Shown in pieces: positions 9,771 through 21,711 of a DNA stretch of 64,000 bases. A program made the translations under genes and the position numbers. Below the pieces are notes generated by a model. It did no database searches and was not told the origin of the DNA. It saw only the letters and a program-made list of their open reading frames with translations. The first letter of the stretch is position 1. Each line of letters starts with the position of its first letter. The stretch comes from Prototheca cutis (taxonomy: Eukaryota > Chlorophyta > Trebouxiophyceae > Chlorellales > Chlorellaceae). The stretch spans positions 933,262-997,261 of the forward strand of contig BCIH01000002.1 in the NCBI GenBank assembly GCA_002897115.2, given 5' to 3'.

Positions 9771-11995
9771 ATGGAGTTCCAGCCATGCAATCAGGCCCCG
9801 TCACTCACACAGGTGCTCAGGGCCATCAAGCGCGCTGAGCACGGGCTATACAACTGCATAGCCTCATGTATACATGATTCGGAGTTTGTGGACGTGACGG
9901 CGGAGCGTTACCCGGGCCTGCCTGTCCTGGCCAACCTGCGCTGTGGGGCCTGGTACGTCCGCCGACCGGCCGCCACCTGTACCTTCAAAAGCACCGATGG
10001 GCACACCGGCAACTGGTCGTTTTCCGTGTCCCGCCTCAATCTCCATGTCGCCCGAATAGCAGCACTGCACAATGGATGCCTGCTTGTGGATGCCACACGC
10101 CGTGGAAAGCGCTTCCCGGTGCGTACGCCATTGATTCTGTGTGTGTGTGCATCGGAGGGAGGTGTGGTCTGTTCATGGCTGGCACACACACAGGGGGTAG
10201 TCAGAGGTGGCTGAAGCGTGCTGAGGTGTTTACTAGTGGGCAGACCCATCTCCTGAAGATTGCTAGTGCCATGTTGGATACACCAGGATGGCTCAGAAGC
10301 ACCCACTGCCCATGGCCCCAGCCCAACCCAAGCCACCCATCGCCTCCAACCCCCCTTCCCCACCACCACCACCACCACACAGGATGCGTTCACCAAGACC
10401 ATCCCCACCTGGGTGGCAGTGGTGAACAGAGCGGCTGCACGGCTGTCGCCCAAGCCCGCAGGTTGGGACACTGGGCTGCACCTCCCGCCCTGGGTCCCGC
10501 CCTCGGAGCATTCCCAGATCGAGCACCGCCTGGACGGCTGGTGCGATGAGCTCCTCAAGGCAAGCCGGGTCGTGAAAGGGGCAGGGGGTCTCTTGTTTCT
10601 TCGTGTCTGGTCTTCACCACGATCTTTCCCTTGCTGCCACCGCCAAACAACCAAAACGGCAACCACTCTCTCCTCATTAAAAGGGAAGCAGAGAATAGAA
10701 ATAAGAAATCAGCCACCCTACCAACCACGCAGGTGTGCCCGGACCTGCAAGGCCTGGCCGGTGAGTTGAGAAAGCCGCTGCGGTGCCTGTGGGTCAACCC
10801 TGACACCCCTGCGTGGGGTGAGCCCGTGGACACCGCGGCGCTGGCCTTCCTTCCCCTGGTCCTCGTCTCGGCCTCGCTGAGCACTGGACGGCAGCGGCGT
10901 TGCTTGCAATTCCAAGGTCAAAAGAGCCTGACCGCTGCGGCCTATGACTATGTCCCCGGGGCGGGGGACGACGAGGAGACATGGGTACTGGGCTTGACCC
11001 CGGAGCTCATGTGGCGGCATGCTGGCGAGCTGCTCGAGGCCGGACCAGCAGGGATTGACACGGTGGCTGCACGCATTATTGCGGGCGGGCAAACTGCTGA
11101 TGAGGACGACCGAGGAGAACCCTCTGCCNGCGCCAGCAGTCATGCGTGCGGCAGGAGGGGCCCGGCCACAAAACAGTGGGCGCCAGTGCAGACCGACCGC
11201 CACCACAGGCTTCCGGGCGGCAGCTGCACAAGCGGTGCCGCTGTGGAACAGTCTGGGCCCCTGGCACTGGTGCCGGGAACAAACGTGGCGCTGGTGGTTG
11301 GGGCCCCCGAGGACTTGTTCCGGGGTGAAGGCGAGCACGGCCTTGGGCCGGCAGACTTTGTGATGGATATCTCCACAGGCTCCGGACCAGCATTCTCTCG
11401 ATTCGGCATCGCAACCACTGCTACTGACGCAGGTGGTGCTCTTGCTGACAACAATGATGCCACCACGGTGAAATCTGCTGGTCTCTTGGATGGCAGCACC
11501 ACCAGTACCGCCGGCGACGACAGTGCAGCTCGACCGGCAGGTCTACCCTCGGCCATTTGGCAGCCCGTCCCGCAGAACAAAAAGGACCGTGCAGGGCTGA
11601 CTCGGGCGCTGCCGGTCCTGCTCCAGCACGCGACCAGAGCGCCGATCATGCCGCCTACCAAGGGTAGCCCCACAAGACTAGTCATCCTGGGCGACCCCGA
11701 CGGCGACGCCGTTGCGTGCGTTGCAGTGGCGCTGCTCATAGCATGCCACGGTGCCGCGTTTGGCTTGACCCCGGGAAATGGTTCCATGGACGCTGGTGTG
11801 GGCGATGCACCCACACATTCATCACAGCCTGGGTCTCCGAGCGAGGACGGGCAAGCCCCATCACCACCGCGCTGGCCAGCGGCGAGCAAGCTGGATGTGC
11901 GGCGCCTGCTGGCGGCCGTGACGAAAGCCCACCCGTCGGCCAGGCCCACTCGCGGCATGCTGCGCCAGGTCTTCAACTTTTTCCATCAGCATTGA
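9771..11995 (+). CDS. RIT1: Initiator tRNA phosphoribosyl transferase (Rit1-like)
   Basis: Rit1 adds a 2'-O-ribosyl phosphate at position 64 of initiator tRNA-Met, keeping it out of elongation. Three exons: 9771-10118, 10383-10559 and 10733-11995, phase 0 throughout, 595 residues. Seen: LRAIKRAEHGLYNCIASCIHD at the start, PVLANLRCGAWYVRRP, CTFKSTDGHTGNWSFSVSRL, GCLLVDATRRGKRFP|DAFTKTIPTWVAVVNRA, YDYVPGAGDDEETWVLGLTP, and a C-terminal dual-specificity-phosphatase-like domain with LVILGDPDGDAVACVAVALL and RGMLRQVFNFFHQH. The length is somewhat above yeast Rit1 because of a low-complexity middle. Intron 2 fits best as GC-AG (AAG|GCAAGC); a GT donor 12 bases downstream would also keep frame and add four residues. 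Start Met 9771 directly precedes the conserved region. Confidence 0.9.
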
Positions 11996-12453
11996 TTGAT
12001 GACTCGCTTGGGTGGGTGCAAGAAGGGATGCGATTGGTGGCGGTCACTGCCGACCCTCCCTGCGGACGCTTTCTTCGTCTGCTGCACCGATGGGTGTTAC
12101 ACACACACACATTCATTTGATTCTGGGTGCATGCTCTGACGTGCATTCTGCACACATCTCAGCAGCACCCATCCGGAAATGGATGCGCACCAGAGTTCGG
12201 CCCAGGGAATGACATGACAACAAAGACGGCAAGGCACTACCTTTGGCTCATCACGTCCCCATCACCGCAAACAAGAGATAGAGTGCAAGGTAGATACGTG
12301 ACAGCAAGGCCCCCAGTGTGCAGAAAAACTCCAATGGCATACAGGTAGGCAGCTTTGCAGCACGCTCTCACTTCCATCCACATCACGACAATCAATCACT
12401 CTGCAGTGCCGTCGCAGCGAGGTGCAGCCCTACTACCGATCGCCTCGCAATGC

Positions 12454-13930
12454 TCAATGCTTTTGCCAGACGGCCATCCACTCCATGCCCTCTCTGCCCT
12501 CGTGGCTCTGCTCCTCTGGAACTTTCTCCAGGGACGACAACTCAAACCCTGTGCCATCATGTGGTGGTGGTGGGGTGGGGGGTGGGGGCCGTGCATGGCG
12601 TCTGTATGCAAAAAAGGTCTTCTCCCTGGCATCGAACGCAGGTGCGTGGCGCCGATGACCAGCTGCGATCCTGTCAATACCCCCCCAGCCAGCCACCATG
12701 GCCCGCCGCCCATTTTGTCGCCCCTCAGAGAACAACAACCCCCTCTCCACCAACACCACCAGCAACCCACGCACCATGGGGGCTGAGAAGGGATTTGACG
12801 AGATCGGGGTAGATGTACCACGGTGGACCGGGGTCAACCTTTGGGTCGTCCGGGAAAATGAGGGTGATCAGGCGGCCCCCGGGGGCCAGGTGGCGCGCCC
12901 AGCCGGCAGCCCAGTCCTCACGCATGTCTGGCCGCATGGCGCACAGGAACGTGCTGTCGTGGTGGGAAGCAAATGTGATTGTTATAACCAATTGGTAAGA
13001 CAGGCACCCGTCTGGTGCAGAAGGTCGTCACATCATGCCCTTACAATTCTTCTGCTATTCCCGAGAGAACAAGCAAGCTGCAACTCTCTCTAGACATCAC
13101 CACCAACCCCAGCTTGGCTTACTAGTCATAGCCGAGCTCAAACGGGCCCTCTGGGCTGGCCCACTTGTAGAAGTCGCCTGCAATCACCCGCCCCACATCG
13201 TTGCTGCCGAGCTGTTGGCGGATGTAGGTATTGGCCTCCTCCACCTGTGGGGGGCCGGGTTGGTGGGGTCCCAGCGAGCGCAGTTAAGGGAGCCAGAGTC
13301 CACGCAACCCTACGATCCCCCCCTCTTTGTCACTGCATATGAACAACTGCCCTGGCACGCAAGCGGGCGTGCCGGTCATCCTCCCCCTTGTCGCTAACCA
13401 ACCCAGGGCAGCGCAGCACTCACTGCAGTGGGGGCGAGCTCGAGCCCGATGGCCTCCTTGGCGCCCTGGTGGGCAAACAGCACATTGTCATAGCCGCGGC
13501 CGCAGCCTGGGATGAACACACGGCGCCCACTGGGGTCGACAAGATCCTTCTTGCTCTCCAGCANGTTGATCAGCGCGGGGGAGGGCCCCTTTGCGTCAAA
13601 CCTCTGCGGGAGTGTAAGCGCGTGAGTTGGGAGAGGGCCGTCAAGGACATTCCAGATGATCAGCACCCCTGTGCGAGATCTCTCGTCCAGAAGAACTCTA
13701 CGCGTGAGGGACACACCCACGAACACAACCTCGATGCAAATGGCCTGGGCGCGTACCTGTCCCGGCTGGAGCGTCTTCCACACGCGCTCCCACCTTTCGG
13801 AGTATTGCTCGGGTGTCTGATCAAAACCCATGTCGGGCTCTGCGGACTGCATCGCCATTGAAGCAATCCACAAAAAGACCAAAGACCACAACAATGTATG
13901 GGACACTCTGACGGTCACTGCATCATCCAT
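12454..13930 (-). CDS. Halide/thiol methyltransferase, HOL/TPMT family
   Basis: Transfers methyl groups from S-adenosylmethionine to halides, bisulfide or thiocyanate; relatives make methyl halides in plants and algae. Five exons in consistent phase: 13757-13930, 13424-13603, 13125-13244, 12775-12953 and 12454-12548. Seen: YSERWERVWKTLQPGQ, RFDAKGPSPALI, the SAM-binding motif RRVFIPGCGRGYDN, IGLELAPTAV, GDFYKWASPEGPFELGYDYT across a junction, FLCAMRPDMREDWAAGWARH and LITLIFPDDPKVDPGPPW. These match the HOL subgroup of TPMT-fold enzymes. The long start adds MDDAVTVRVSHTLLWSLVFL, a hydrophobic leader that could be a signal anchor; an internal Met (MAMQSAEPD) would give a soluble form. Intron 1 (153 bases) has no in-frame stop, so retention would give a longer protein. 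Confidence 0.87.
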
Positions 13931-13959
13931 TGAGCTTCATGGCGGATCGCATCCCGACC

Positions 13960-14560
13960 GGTTATGCAAGCGGTGATGTGATCCGGGAGTTGTGTTTTCG
14001 GGTGGCGCATCGCCCTTTCTTTGGGCAAATGGTCTTAGGAGCCCTCCTATCGCCCACCAACCTCGCCTGCTGCGCGGCAATTTTCATTCCAAATCCGACG
14101 CAATGGGCGGGTACCCCTTTGAAGGAGGTGGCCGTGCCTGCAGGCAGTTTTCCCACCCAGAGAGTCATTCCAGGGATCGGGTCCTATGCACCGCGGAGAA
14201 ATGCCTTTGAAACCCCCTTTGCTCTGAGAAGCCTGTACATGAAAGACTGTAGGAAATCGGAAATGAAAGAGAGCATTTTCTATTTGAGGTTGAAGTGGCT
14301 TCCCGAAATCCCCTTACGGACCCCTTCAGCGTGACGACAAAGTGCCCAAGGGGACTGCGAGGAGTCCTATTCTGGAGCGCTCTGTGCCCCCCACCTGGGC
14401 TATTGCCTCAGAGGAGCACTCCTTCTGCATGAGTGTAGCATTGGCGTATTGATAATTCAAAGCAGGACACATTTGGTTTGAGAGTTGAAGGCAGTTCAGC
14501 CTGCCTGTGAGCTTGCGCTGTCGGGAGCGTGGAGTAACTGGCACGGCCATGTGCTCATCC
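13960..14560 (+). repeat. Dispersed repeat, copy 1
   Basis: Related to 39540-40125 along its length with interruptions. Shared words include CGCCCACCAACCTCGC, GACGCAATGGGCGGG, TTGAAGTGG/CTGAAGTGG and CAGTTCAGCCTGCC. Divergence looks like a quarter or more. Short similar peptides (PTNLACC, TGRLNCL) occur in both, in broken frames, so it may descend from a coding mobile element. No terminal structure is seen. It lies directly upstream of the methyltransferase start. Confidence 0.6.
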
Positions 14561-15370
14561 AACCAAGGCCTCAGCGCGTCACTTGTCATGTTTGTCGTCC
14601 CTATGTGACCTCATTTCATTTGTAGGACTTGAATGGACTGGTGAGAGCACTGCATTGGAAGTCCTGTCGCACATAAAAGAGATCACAGCCCTTCACAAGC
14701 GGCATGGACATGCCAGCTCAGGCACTCGTCTCACTGCACGGGCTTGGCATCAGAGCTTTTCCATGCGAGGATTCGGTACAGTCAATCCGTTGAACATCCA
14801 CCCACGTCGCCAGAGCTGCAGGGCCAATCGAGGCGCAAGGTTGCCAGCCTGGTCAACCCTTTGCCGCACCCATCAATCAAATCGAACTCAGCGCGCGACT
14901 CCCGCCCCCAATCAGCCACGCCGCAATAACTGCTCCAGGGGACAGCTCCCACCACCCATTTCATCAGACACGAATTGATGTGACACGCATTTATCGCTCA
15001 TCCAGTGTATCATTGTAGGTGAGGCCGGCAATCTTACAAGAGCGGGGTGTGGGAGGGGTTCGTGATGACCCGAACTGATTCTGGCGCACACACTCTCAGG
15101 CGAGCGAGCGAGAGCTTTGAGCTGTCTGAATTTAGATGTGCCTATACTGAAAATGAGAGACTTGTGAGCACTTTGGGCATGGGGCGCTGTTCACGCCTCC
15201 AGCCCGCGCTCGCGGGTCACCCTACACGATGAACGACGATGTTCCATCACATGTGAAGGGCCAGACCCAGTTCTTCATGCGCTTGCGATGATTGTTTCCA
15301 CCTTTTCCCATGCTTTGCAGGGCAATTGCTGTTTCTGTCGAAAGAGCGCACGAGCGGACAAAGGACAGGC
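14561..15370. other. Region without a recognised gene
   Basis: This lies between the dispersed repeat and the 3' end of the 2H phosphoesterase gene. Short frames on both strands overlap each other and show no domain. Confidence 0.5.
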
Positions 15371-16782
15371 TCAGCCTGGGCTCTTCTCACGGCATTGGTG
15401 CTGCGTGCCCACTTGCTGGCCCTCCTGAACTGCAGCACGTGTCGGCAGGCCCATGGCCCATTCCACAGCGTAGTACCGCCCCGGCGCGCGTCCTGCCATT
15501 CGGCACAGCTCCACCTTGTCCACTGTGGCTAGGCAGGTGCCCAGGTCTAACCCCTCGGGCACTACCAGCCCGGTGCTCGTGCCTGCATGTGTCACCGGGG
15601 ATGAGGGTGATGAGGGTGGGGATACAGGCCATTGCGGCTGAAGCAGCCGATTCCGCCGGGCCTAGCAGCCGTCAGTCTTTGATCAGCAAGCACGCACAAA
15701 CGGCATGCATGTTGAAGGGGCCGCCTTGAACACACGGAAATTGCGTGCATGCTGGGTTGCACAGAGACTGCACACACACCTCCCAAGCAACGGCTCACGC
15801 TTCTTGCGCCATCTTGTTGGCGTCGGCACGAGCTTGGCGATGGTGAGGTGTGGGGTGAAGGGTCGGGGGTCGGGGGTAAGAAGGCCAGCTTCCGCCAGGT
15901 CCTGGGCCACATCCCCGGCCAGGCTTTCCAGTTCCTGCCGCTGCTCGTCGTCCCGCAGCGCCCAGAACAGCACCTGGGGCATTGGGGACTAGGGTTTGGT
16001 GCTGCGTGGGAGGGAAGTCGCCAGTGGCATGGGGCTTGGTTCCCCCAGGGAAATGAAACAAGGGCCCAGTAGCTGCCCGGGGACCATGGTGGTGCAATCC
16101 TCAACCGAGCAAGGCCCTCGGTGCCTCCCACCGCCGGTGCATGCAAACTTACCCAGCCGCCATCTACCACTGCATTCACATGAAAACTCATGATCCCGGA
16201 AGCACTCACCCTATCGCCAAATGTGCTGAGATTGTCGAGCATGAAGCTGACGGGAAGCTGCTCCCTGCGCAGGAGTACCCGCGCCAGCATTGCCGCTGCC
16301 TCCCTGCACCGACCGGGACCAGCAACACATTTCAGTGTGCCCATCCGCTCAGCACAGCGACATTCCCAGCACGCTGAGACATGCCCAGCCGATGGCACAA
16401 GATGAGCTTGCTTGTGTCATGAGGCGTCCACGACCCCGTGCATTGCCATAGGCATCCATCACCTTATCTGTTCGGGCCCATCCAGGGTCATCACCCCAAG
16501 GGTGATGTGCAGGGACGCCGGGTCCACGAGGGAGCCCTTGAGCTTTGGATGCGTGGCGACAACCTCAGCCTGGACTCTGGCCACACCTGCCGCCACTCCA
16601 GCATGCTGGGTCAGTGGCAGGGATATGAAGTGCGTGGGCTTGATTCTAGACCATCGAGTGAGTGCCTCGGCCTGCATGCTGCCGGAGGCACTCGCGTCCT
16701 GTGAGAAGCTGGTGGTTCCGATGTCACCTTCAACCCCTGGTGGTGGCACTTCAGGGGATTCTTGCTCAGCAGGATCCCCCAT
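15371..16782 (-). CDS. 2H phosphoesterase (LigT/AKAP7-NLS-like 2'-5' RNA ligase fold)
   Basis: Members cleave 2',3'-cyclic or 2'-5' phosphodiester bonds. Exon 1 (start 16782 to about 16460) has RIKPTHFISLPLTQHAGVAA, LKGSLVDPASLHITLGVMTL and DGPEQIR; HITLG is the first HxTx motif. A second exon near 16310-16196 has AAAMLARVLLRREQLPVSFM. A third near 15980-15800 has VLFWALRDDEQRQELESLAG and PRPFTPHLTIAKLV, where HLTIA is the second HxTx motif. The last exon (about 15584 to 15371) has TCLATVDKVELCRMAGRAPG and YYAVEWAMGL, matching the usual C-terminal strand pair of AKAP7/ASCC1-type proteins. Both catalytic motifs are intact. No KH domain is seen, so the AKAP7-like subgroup fits better than ASCC1. 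Exon edges are approximate. Confidence 0.8.
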
Positions 16783-17610
16783 TCGGGGCGGTCAATCGGA
16801 GTGCATTCGAAGTGCCTCCTGCATGATAATGGATGCCTTGCTCTTAAGGGTTTTAATCCTCTTTTTACCGAGCGCGAATGGCGAGGATGGCCGTGAAGAA
16901 GTGATCGCCTTTCCTCATGGCCTTCTACGGTGGTGGAGTCCCCCCAAACAAAACACACAAAAAAACAACTGTTGCCCTTGGAACTTCTACACCAGTATCC
17001 GCCTATTCTCTCTCTTCTCGTTCTTGTTTCAGTGGGGAGTTCCCGTCCAAAAGGACACAGTTGCAGCAGGGCTCTGCAGCTCCCGGCACGGGCATGGAAT
17101 GGGGACGCGTCAAGGAGGCCCTTGGTGCCCTGTGCCGCACGGCGCATCGAGCACCGCATGGCAGAGGCCACAGGGGCCGTAGAATGCATGTGTGCGCACG
17201 ACCGCTGGTGGGGATGCTGTGCAGCAACGCGACAAAAATTGCATCCGTCGGCGAGGGGGAGGGCGTCAGTCTCAGAGGCTCGAGTGACATGGAGGTCAGC
17301 ACAGACGCGGCAGGAAAGAAGGAATACACAATCAGAATCAGGGCGGGGGTGGTGGCACATGCTTCGCAGCTGGCGCTGCACCATGGCATCGCCTTCCGGG
17401 TGTGGGTGGCCGTCATCATGGGGAAGCATGCATTCTTTCTACAGACAGTGGATTGAATGAGTTTGCTGGCGATGAGCTCCGTTGGCTCTTATGGTCATGC
17501 AAACAACTCTACAGGGCGGCAGTCATTGCCGTCAGTTGATGAAGCTGAGAAGCGCCAGCATCGGGATGCTCGGATAAGGGCGGGTCCAAGGGATGGATGA
17601 CCCCATTCCT
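16783..17610. other. Region with no confident gene
   Basis: A plus-strand frame at 16917-17456 (179 codons) follows an acceptor-like TTGTTTCAG at 17022-17030, and a minus-strand frame overlaps it at 17003-17419. Neither has a recognisable domain and codon use is unremarkable, so neither is called. The region separates the 5' end of the phosphoesterase gene from the 3' end of the GATA-protein gene. Confidence 0.4.
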
Positions 17611-20600
17611 CTAGACACCGGCACGGCCGTAGGCGGCCGCCCCGCCCGTGCCATCCCCTCCGGCATCCAGGCGTGCGGCGGGGGGGGGCGAGTGCGTGAC
17701 GATGCGCAGCGCGGGCCGACCCACCAGCTGCAGCAGCTCGCTGTGGCTCGCCGACTGGAGGACCACAGGCGAAGGCGGCGCCAAAGCTGATGTGCCGCGG
17801 GGCGAGCTGCTGGGCGGCCGTGGCGGCTGGAACCCCGTGATCCCGGAGGAGCATCCCGACGCCTCCTGTGCCAGGGGCGCGCCACCGCGCGAGCCCGGGC
17901 TGGTGCTGATGTGGGACCGGGGGGGGGAGGGGTGCAACGGCGGGTACCCCGTCACGACGCGCGGCGCGTGCGACACAGTGGCTGTGAGCCCGGCGCTGTG
18001 CGAGGGTGGCGATGGCGTCGCGCTGCTCGTCTGGGGCACTGGCTGATCCCAAGCAAACGCGGTGTGGGAGCCAGGGAGGAGCTGCTGCTGTTGGTGGTAT
18101 TGTTGTTGGAGTGCAGCAGCAGTCGCTGCTGTGAGCATGCTCTGCTCGGCCGGGCTTGCACCAACGGAGACGAAACCAGACCCGCCGCCGCCCGCAGGAG
18201 GGAGGAATCCGGCGCCGGCAAACCCGCTTCCACCAGCAGCCATTCCGGACCCGAGGCCCGAAGCAGGGCGTCTCACCCCCCGGGCCCCCGCCGCAGCACC
18301 GCCCATGTCCGCAAAGCGTGGGGAGGTGACCGCACCGTCGCCGTCGACCCCCCGCTCCAGCGGGGGCGGGGCCGACGCCGGGCGTAGGGCTGCCGGGGCC
18401 GATCCCGTGGGTCTGGGCCCGATGACGGCACGGCGCTTGCGCGATCCCGTCGAACCCCCCCGGGACCCGGACGACGTTGTCGGGCCGCCGCCAGAGTACT
18501 GCTTGAACCGCGAGGTGCCCAGCGGACGGTGCACGCCATGCGTCTTGAGAAAGATGCCGCAAGCATTGCACAGCAGCATGCCCGTCTCACGGTCCTTGCG
18601 CCACAGCGGGGTCTGCGTCGTCCCNCAGTTCTGGCATATTTGACCCGGGCGAGCGGCGCTGGCGCCTCCGGAAGAAGCGCCGGCGGCCGAAGCCGGCCGG
18701 GGCGCGCGGTCGCGCCCGCGGGGTGGGCTGGGCCCCATGCTGAATGTGTTTCCTTCTGCACCGGGGGCATCGTGCCAGGCGTCGTCCGAGGAACCCATGC
18801 CGGCAGTCGCGAGGCCCAGCGCGCTGCGGGCCCGTCTGGTGAGCCCNGGCGGCTTGCTGACTGCACCACTGCCACCGCCAACAGCTGCACCGCTGCCGTC
18901 ACCCGCGCCGTCGGCATACAGCCTGACCACACCCCAGGGGTGGCCCGTGTCGGCGTCCGACAGCCGCGCCGTCTTGAGGGAGGCGAGACCCTCCACCGCC
19001 CCCGCCACGTCCTCCAGGACCAGGCGATCGCCCACCAGGCGCTCAATCAGTGACACGCGTGCGGCTTCGGCCGCACTCGGCACGTGGCGGCCCGCAGTTG
19101 CAGCGCCGCCGGTCATCGTATCCTCGTCGTCTTCCTCATCGTCGTCCGCCGCCGCGCCCGGGGGTCGAGGCAGTCGCCCGCGATGACCGCTCACTGCTGC
19201 GACAGTGCCGCCCGTCGGCCCCGCAGTACCACCGCCAACAGTTCCGCGCCAGCCACCGACCTGCGAGCCGTCGGTGTCAGCGTCGGAGCCGTCTCCGGCA
19301 TCCAACGCGGCGACCGCGGCGCTGCGCCGGCGCGAGGGGGGCCGCAGCGGCGAGGGAGCCCGCAGTGGCGACGGCGCACGAGCTCCACCGCCACTGACGC
19401 TGGCGCTGGCCGTGGGGCGGGGCGGGGTTCGGGGCGGGGNCTGCGTGCTGGGGACCGGCCCCCCGCCGCTGCGGGACGGCAGTGAGCCGCCGGCGCCGGG
19501 CGAGGCCCGGGGTGGGGCGTTGACCAGCTCCACGGGCCGGTGCCTGCCATGGTTCTTAAAGTAAATGCCGCAGGCGTTGCAGAGCAGCAGGCCTGTCTGC
19601 CGGTCCTTGCGCCACAGCGGGGTCTGCGTCGTGCCGCAGTTGTCGCACGCCTTGAGCGGGCTGTCCGATGCGGAGTTGGTGCCTGACGTTTGGGCTGCCC
19701 GGCCGCCTGCAAGCGGCGCGGCATGAGTAGCGCCTTCGGCCGCAGCGGCGGACAACGAGCGGTAGCGCACTCCGCCGGGTGAGGGCGCGCGGCGGCCCGC
19801 GCTGGCGGCCGGACCACCGGTGCTTCGCCGAGCGCCGGCTGGTGTCGGCACGGTCCCCGGCGGAGGCAGCAGGCTCAGGTCGGCCTCCAGGGCTTGAATA
19901 ACTGCACGAATGCCGTCCAGAGGCGCCGCGCCCGGCCGGGGCGGGTAAAACAGGCCCGACGACCCGTCGTGCGCCCAGCCTGCGCCCTCCAGCTGTGGCC
20001 AGACGCTGTCCCAGAACACGGATTTCAGCGGCAGGCTCGTGGCCGCCAGGCTGCGGACGGCACGGGGGGAAAGTACAAACCCGGGGTCTCCCGGATCGGA
20101 GGGGTCGATGCCCGCAGCCTCGACGCTGCGCACAAACGCGTCGCGCCCCGCCGCGGCGACGGCCGTCGCGACAAAGGCCACCAGCGGCGCCGCGCCGCGG
20201 TTAAACTCGTCGGCAGCCACGCGGACTGCGGCCTCGCGCTCGGAGTCGAGCCGCCCCGCGCCCACCAACGTCGGCAGCACCACCAGCGCCAGCCGCCGGC
20301 CCCGCAGGAGCTGCGCGCCCGTGTGCCCGCTGCGATACAACACGCGGTACCGCCGTCCGGGGACGCTGGTCTTGTACCGCGTGAAGTAGAACACCACACA
20401 TTCACATTCCTGTGCAGGTCAGTTGGCGGGTGGGCTTGTTGTTGGCACATGTGTACATGGGGGGACGGATTACGAGAGGGGTGGGGTTTGGTGGCAATGT
20501 CCCAGAGAGAGGGCGCGGGCCTCCCCTCCTCCAAGGTGGAAAGCCCGCCGGAAGGGAGGCAGTGAGGAGAGAATTTTCTGCCACCACTTCAAGCAATGCT

Positions 20601-21093
20601 GATGCCGAGTTCTGGCAAGGCACCTTCTCGACGTGATGCATGCTAGCCCAATCTCATGACTTCAGAGCGACAGCGTCACAGCCCGGGGTGGCGACGACGG
20701 CATCCCCCCATCAACTCCGAAAACCGGGGCCGAGCCTCACGTGCGATGACGTGATACGACAAATCGACACCACCTGCTCACCGGGCGCTGGACGAGCTTG
20801 GCGACGGACCGAAAATCCCGATCGAACAGCTTCATGGCAGTGTGGAAGGCCGCCACCTCGCCAGGGCCCCAGCCGGGAAGTGGGTGGGCGACGGAGGCTG
20901 CGAGGTCCAGGGGCCTGACCCAGTGGGCGAGATCCGCAGCCCCATCGGGCCTGCTCGCAGCGGGAAGGCACGTCGCCTGGTACTGATGGCCCACCCGGAG
21001 GTCCGTGGACGGCGCGTCGGCGTGCAGGGCGGCGAACACGTCAGAGCGCCAGAGCGAACCCCGGGGACTCAGCAGCCCATCCGGCTCATCCAT
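17611..21093 (-). CDS. ELM2-SANT protein with two GATA zinc fingers
   Basis: Probable chromatin-linked transcription regulator. Two exons, 20782-21093 and 17611-20409, join in phase 0 to give 1036 residues. Exon 1 has an ELM2-like start ([14 protein letters not shown]) and the first two helices of a SANT domain ([30 protein letters not shown]). Exon 2 begins [15 protein letters not shown], the third SANT helix, so the domain spans the intron. Finger 1 is [15 protein letters not shown]...CNAC and finger 2 is [15 protein letters not shown]...CNAC, both CX2CX18CX2C; the x is TGN in the sequence and fits Cys. The fingers lie near residues 355-380 and 692-717. Between and after them are long Gly/Ser/Pro/Ala-rich stretches, an acidic DDDEEDDED patch and a glutamine-rich tail. 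Metazoan MTA and RERE proteins also combine ELM2, SANT and GATA and serve in corepressor complexes; that role here is inference. Confidence 0.82.
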
Positions 21094-21711
21094 CCTAGTC
21101 TCGATGTCGAGGAGCCAGGTTCCGATTCAATATGTCACATGACAACACTGGATTAAAAAGGGCAAAGGGGGCTGCGCCGAGTGCCGCACCAATCGAGGCC
21201 GCTGCGCTCCCGGTCACGACATGGGGTTCTCTGAAATCCGATCCGCCCGCCTTGGCATGGCGCTGGTCCCCCCTCCCCGCCCCATAACGTCAATCACACA
21301 CTCGTCTCTGTCCCCGTTCCACTGCATTATTTTACTGCACACAAAAGGATCTCAACGTAATGTCATTTCGACCAGAAGTACTGATCAAGGCCAAAGGGCC
21401 CCCAGAGGCAAAACGAGCAAGCATGGCCTTGACGGCAGGTACGTTTCTTTCTTTCCACACAAAGCAGGGCGAGCGGTGCTGCCAATTTCACGCAGCACCA
21501 CTGGTTCACAGCAGGAGAATAGGTTGGGAGCGGGGCCATGTAGGTGCGTGGCGGTCTTGTGTGTGTCAGCAGCCAGGTGAGTGCTTTTCTGTCCCTAGGA
21601 ATGGGACTGGCCGCTGGCACCCAGTCGTGTGGCGGGCACCTCCGCAAGATGCATGCACGCGCCGTTCACGGTTCTAGGCAAGTTTACCCAGATGAACGGC
21701 CACCAGCCACC
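21094..21711. other. Intergenic region, GATA-protein promoter side
   Basis: This lies between the start of the ELM2-SANT-GATA gene and the 3' end of the pyruvate kinase gene; both run leftward. No frame with a recognisable domain is seen. Confidence 0.5.

Noticed and set aside
16917..17456. Plus-strand 179-codon frame as a gene
   Set aside because: There is no domain, no clear splice partner, and overlapping minus-strand frames of similar length exist.
20025..20534. Alternative reading of the region upstream of the GATA exon as a separate protein
   Set aside because: The in-phase splice from 20782 to 20409 completes a SANT domain, which explains the region better.
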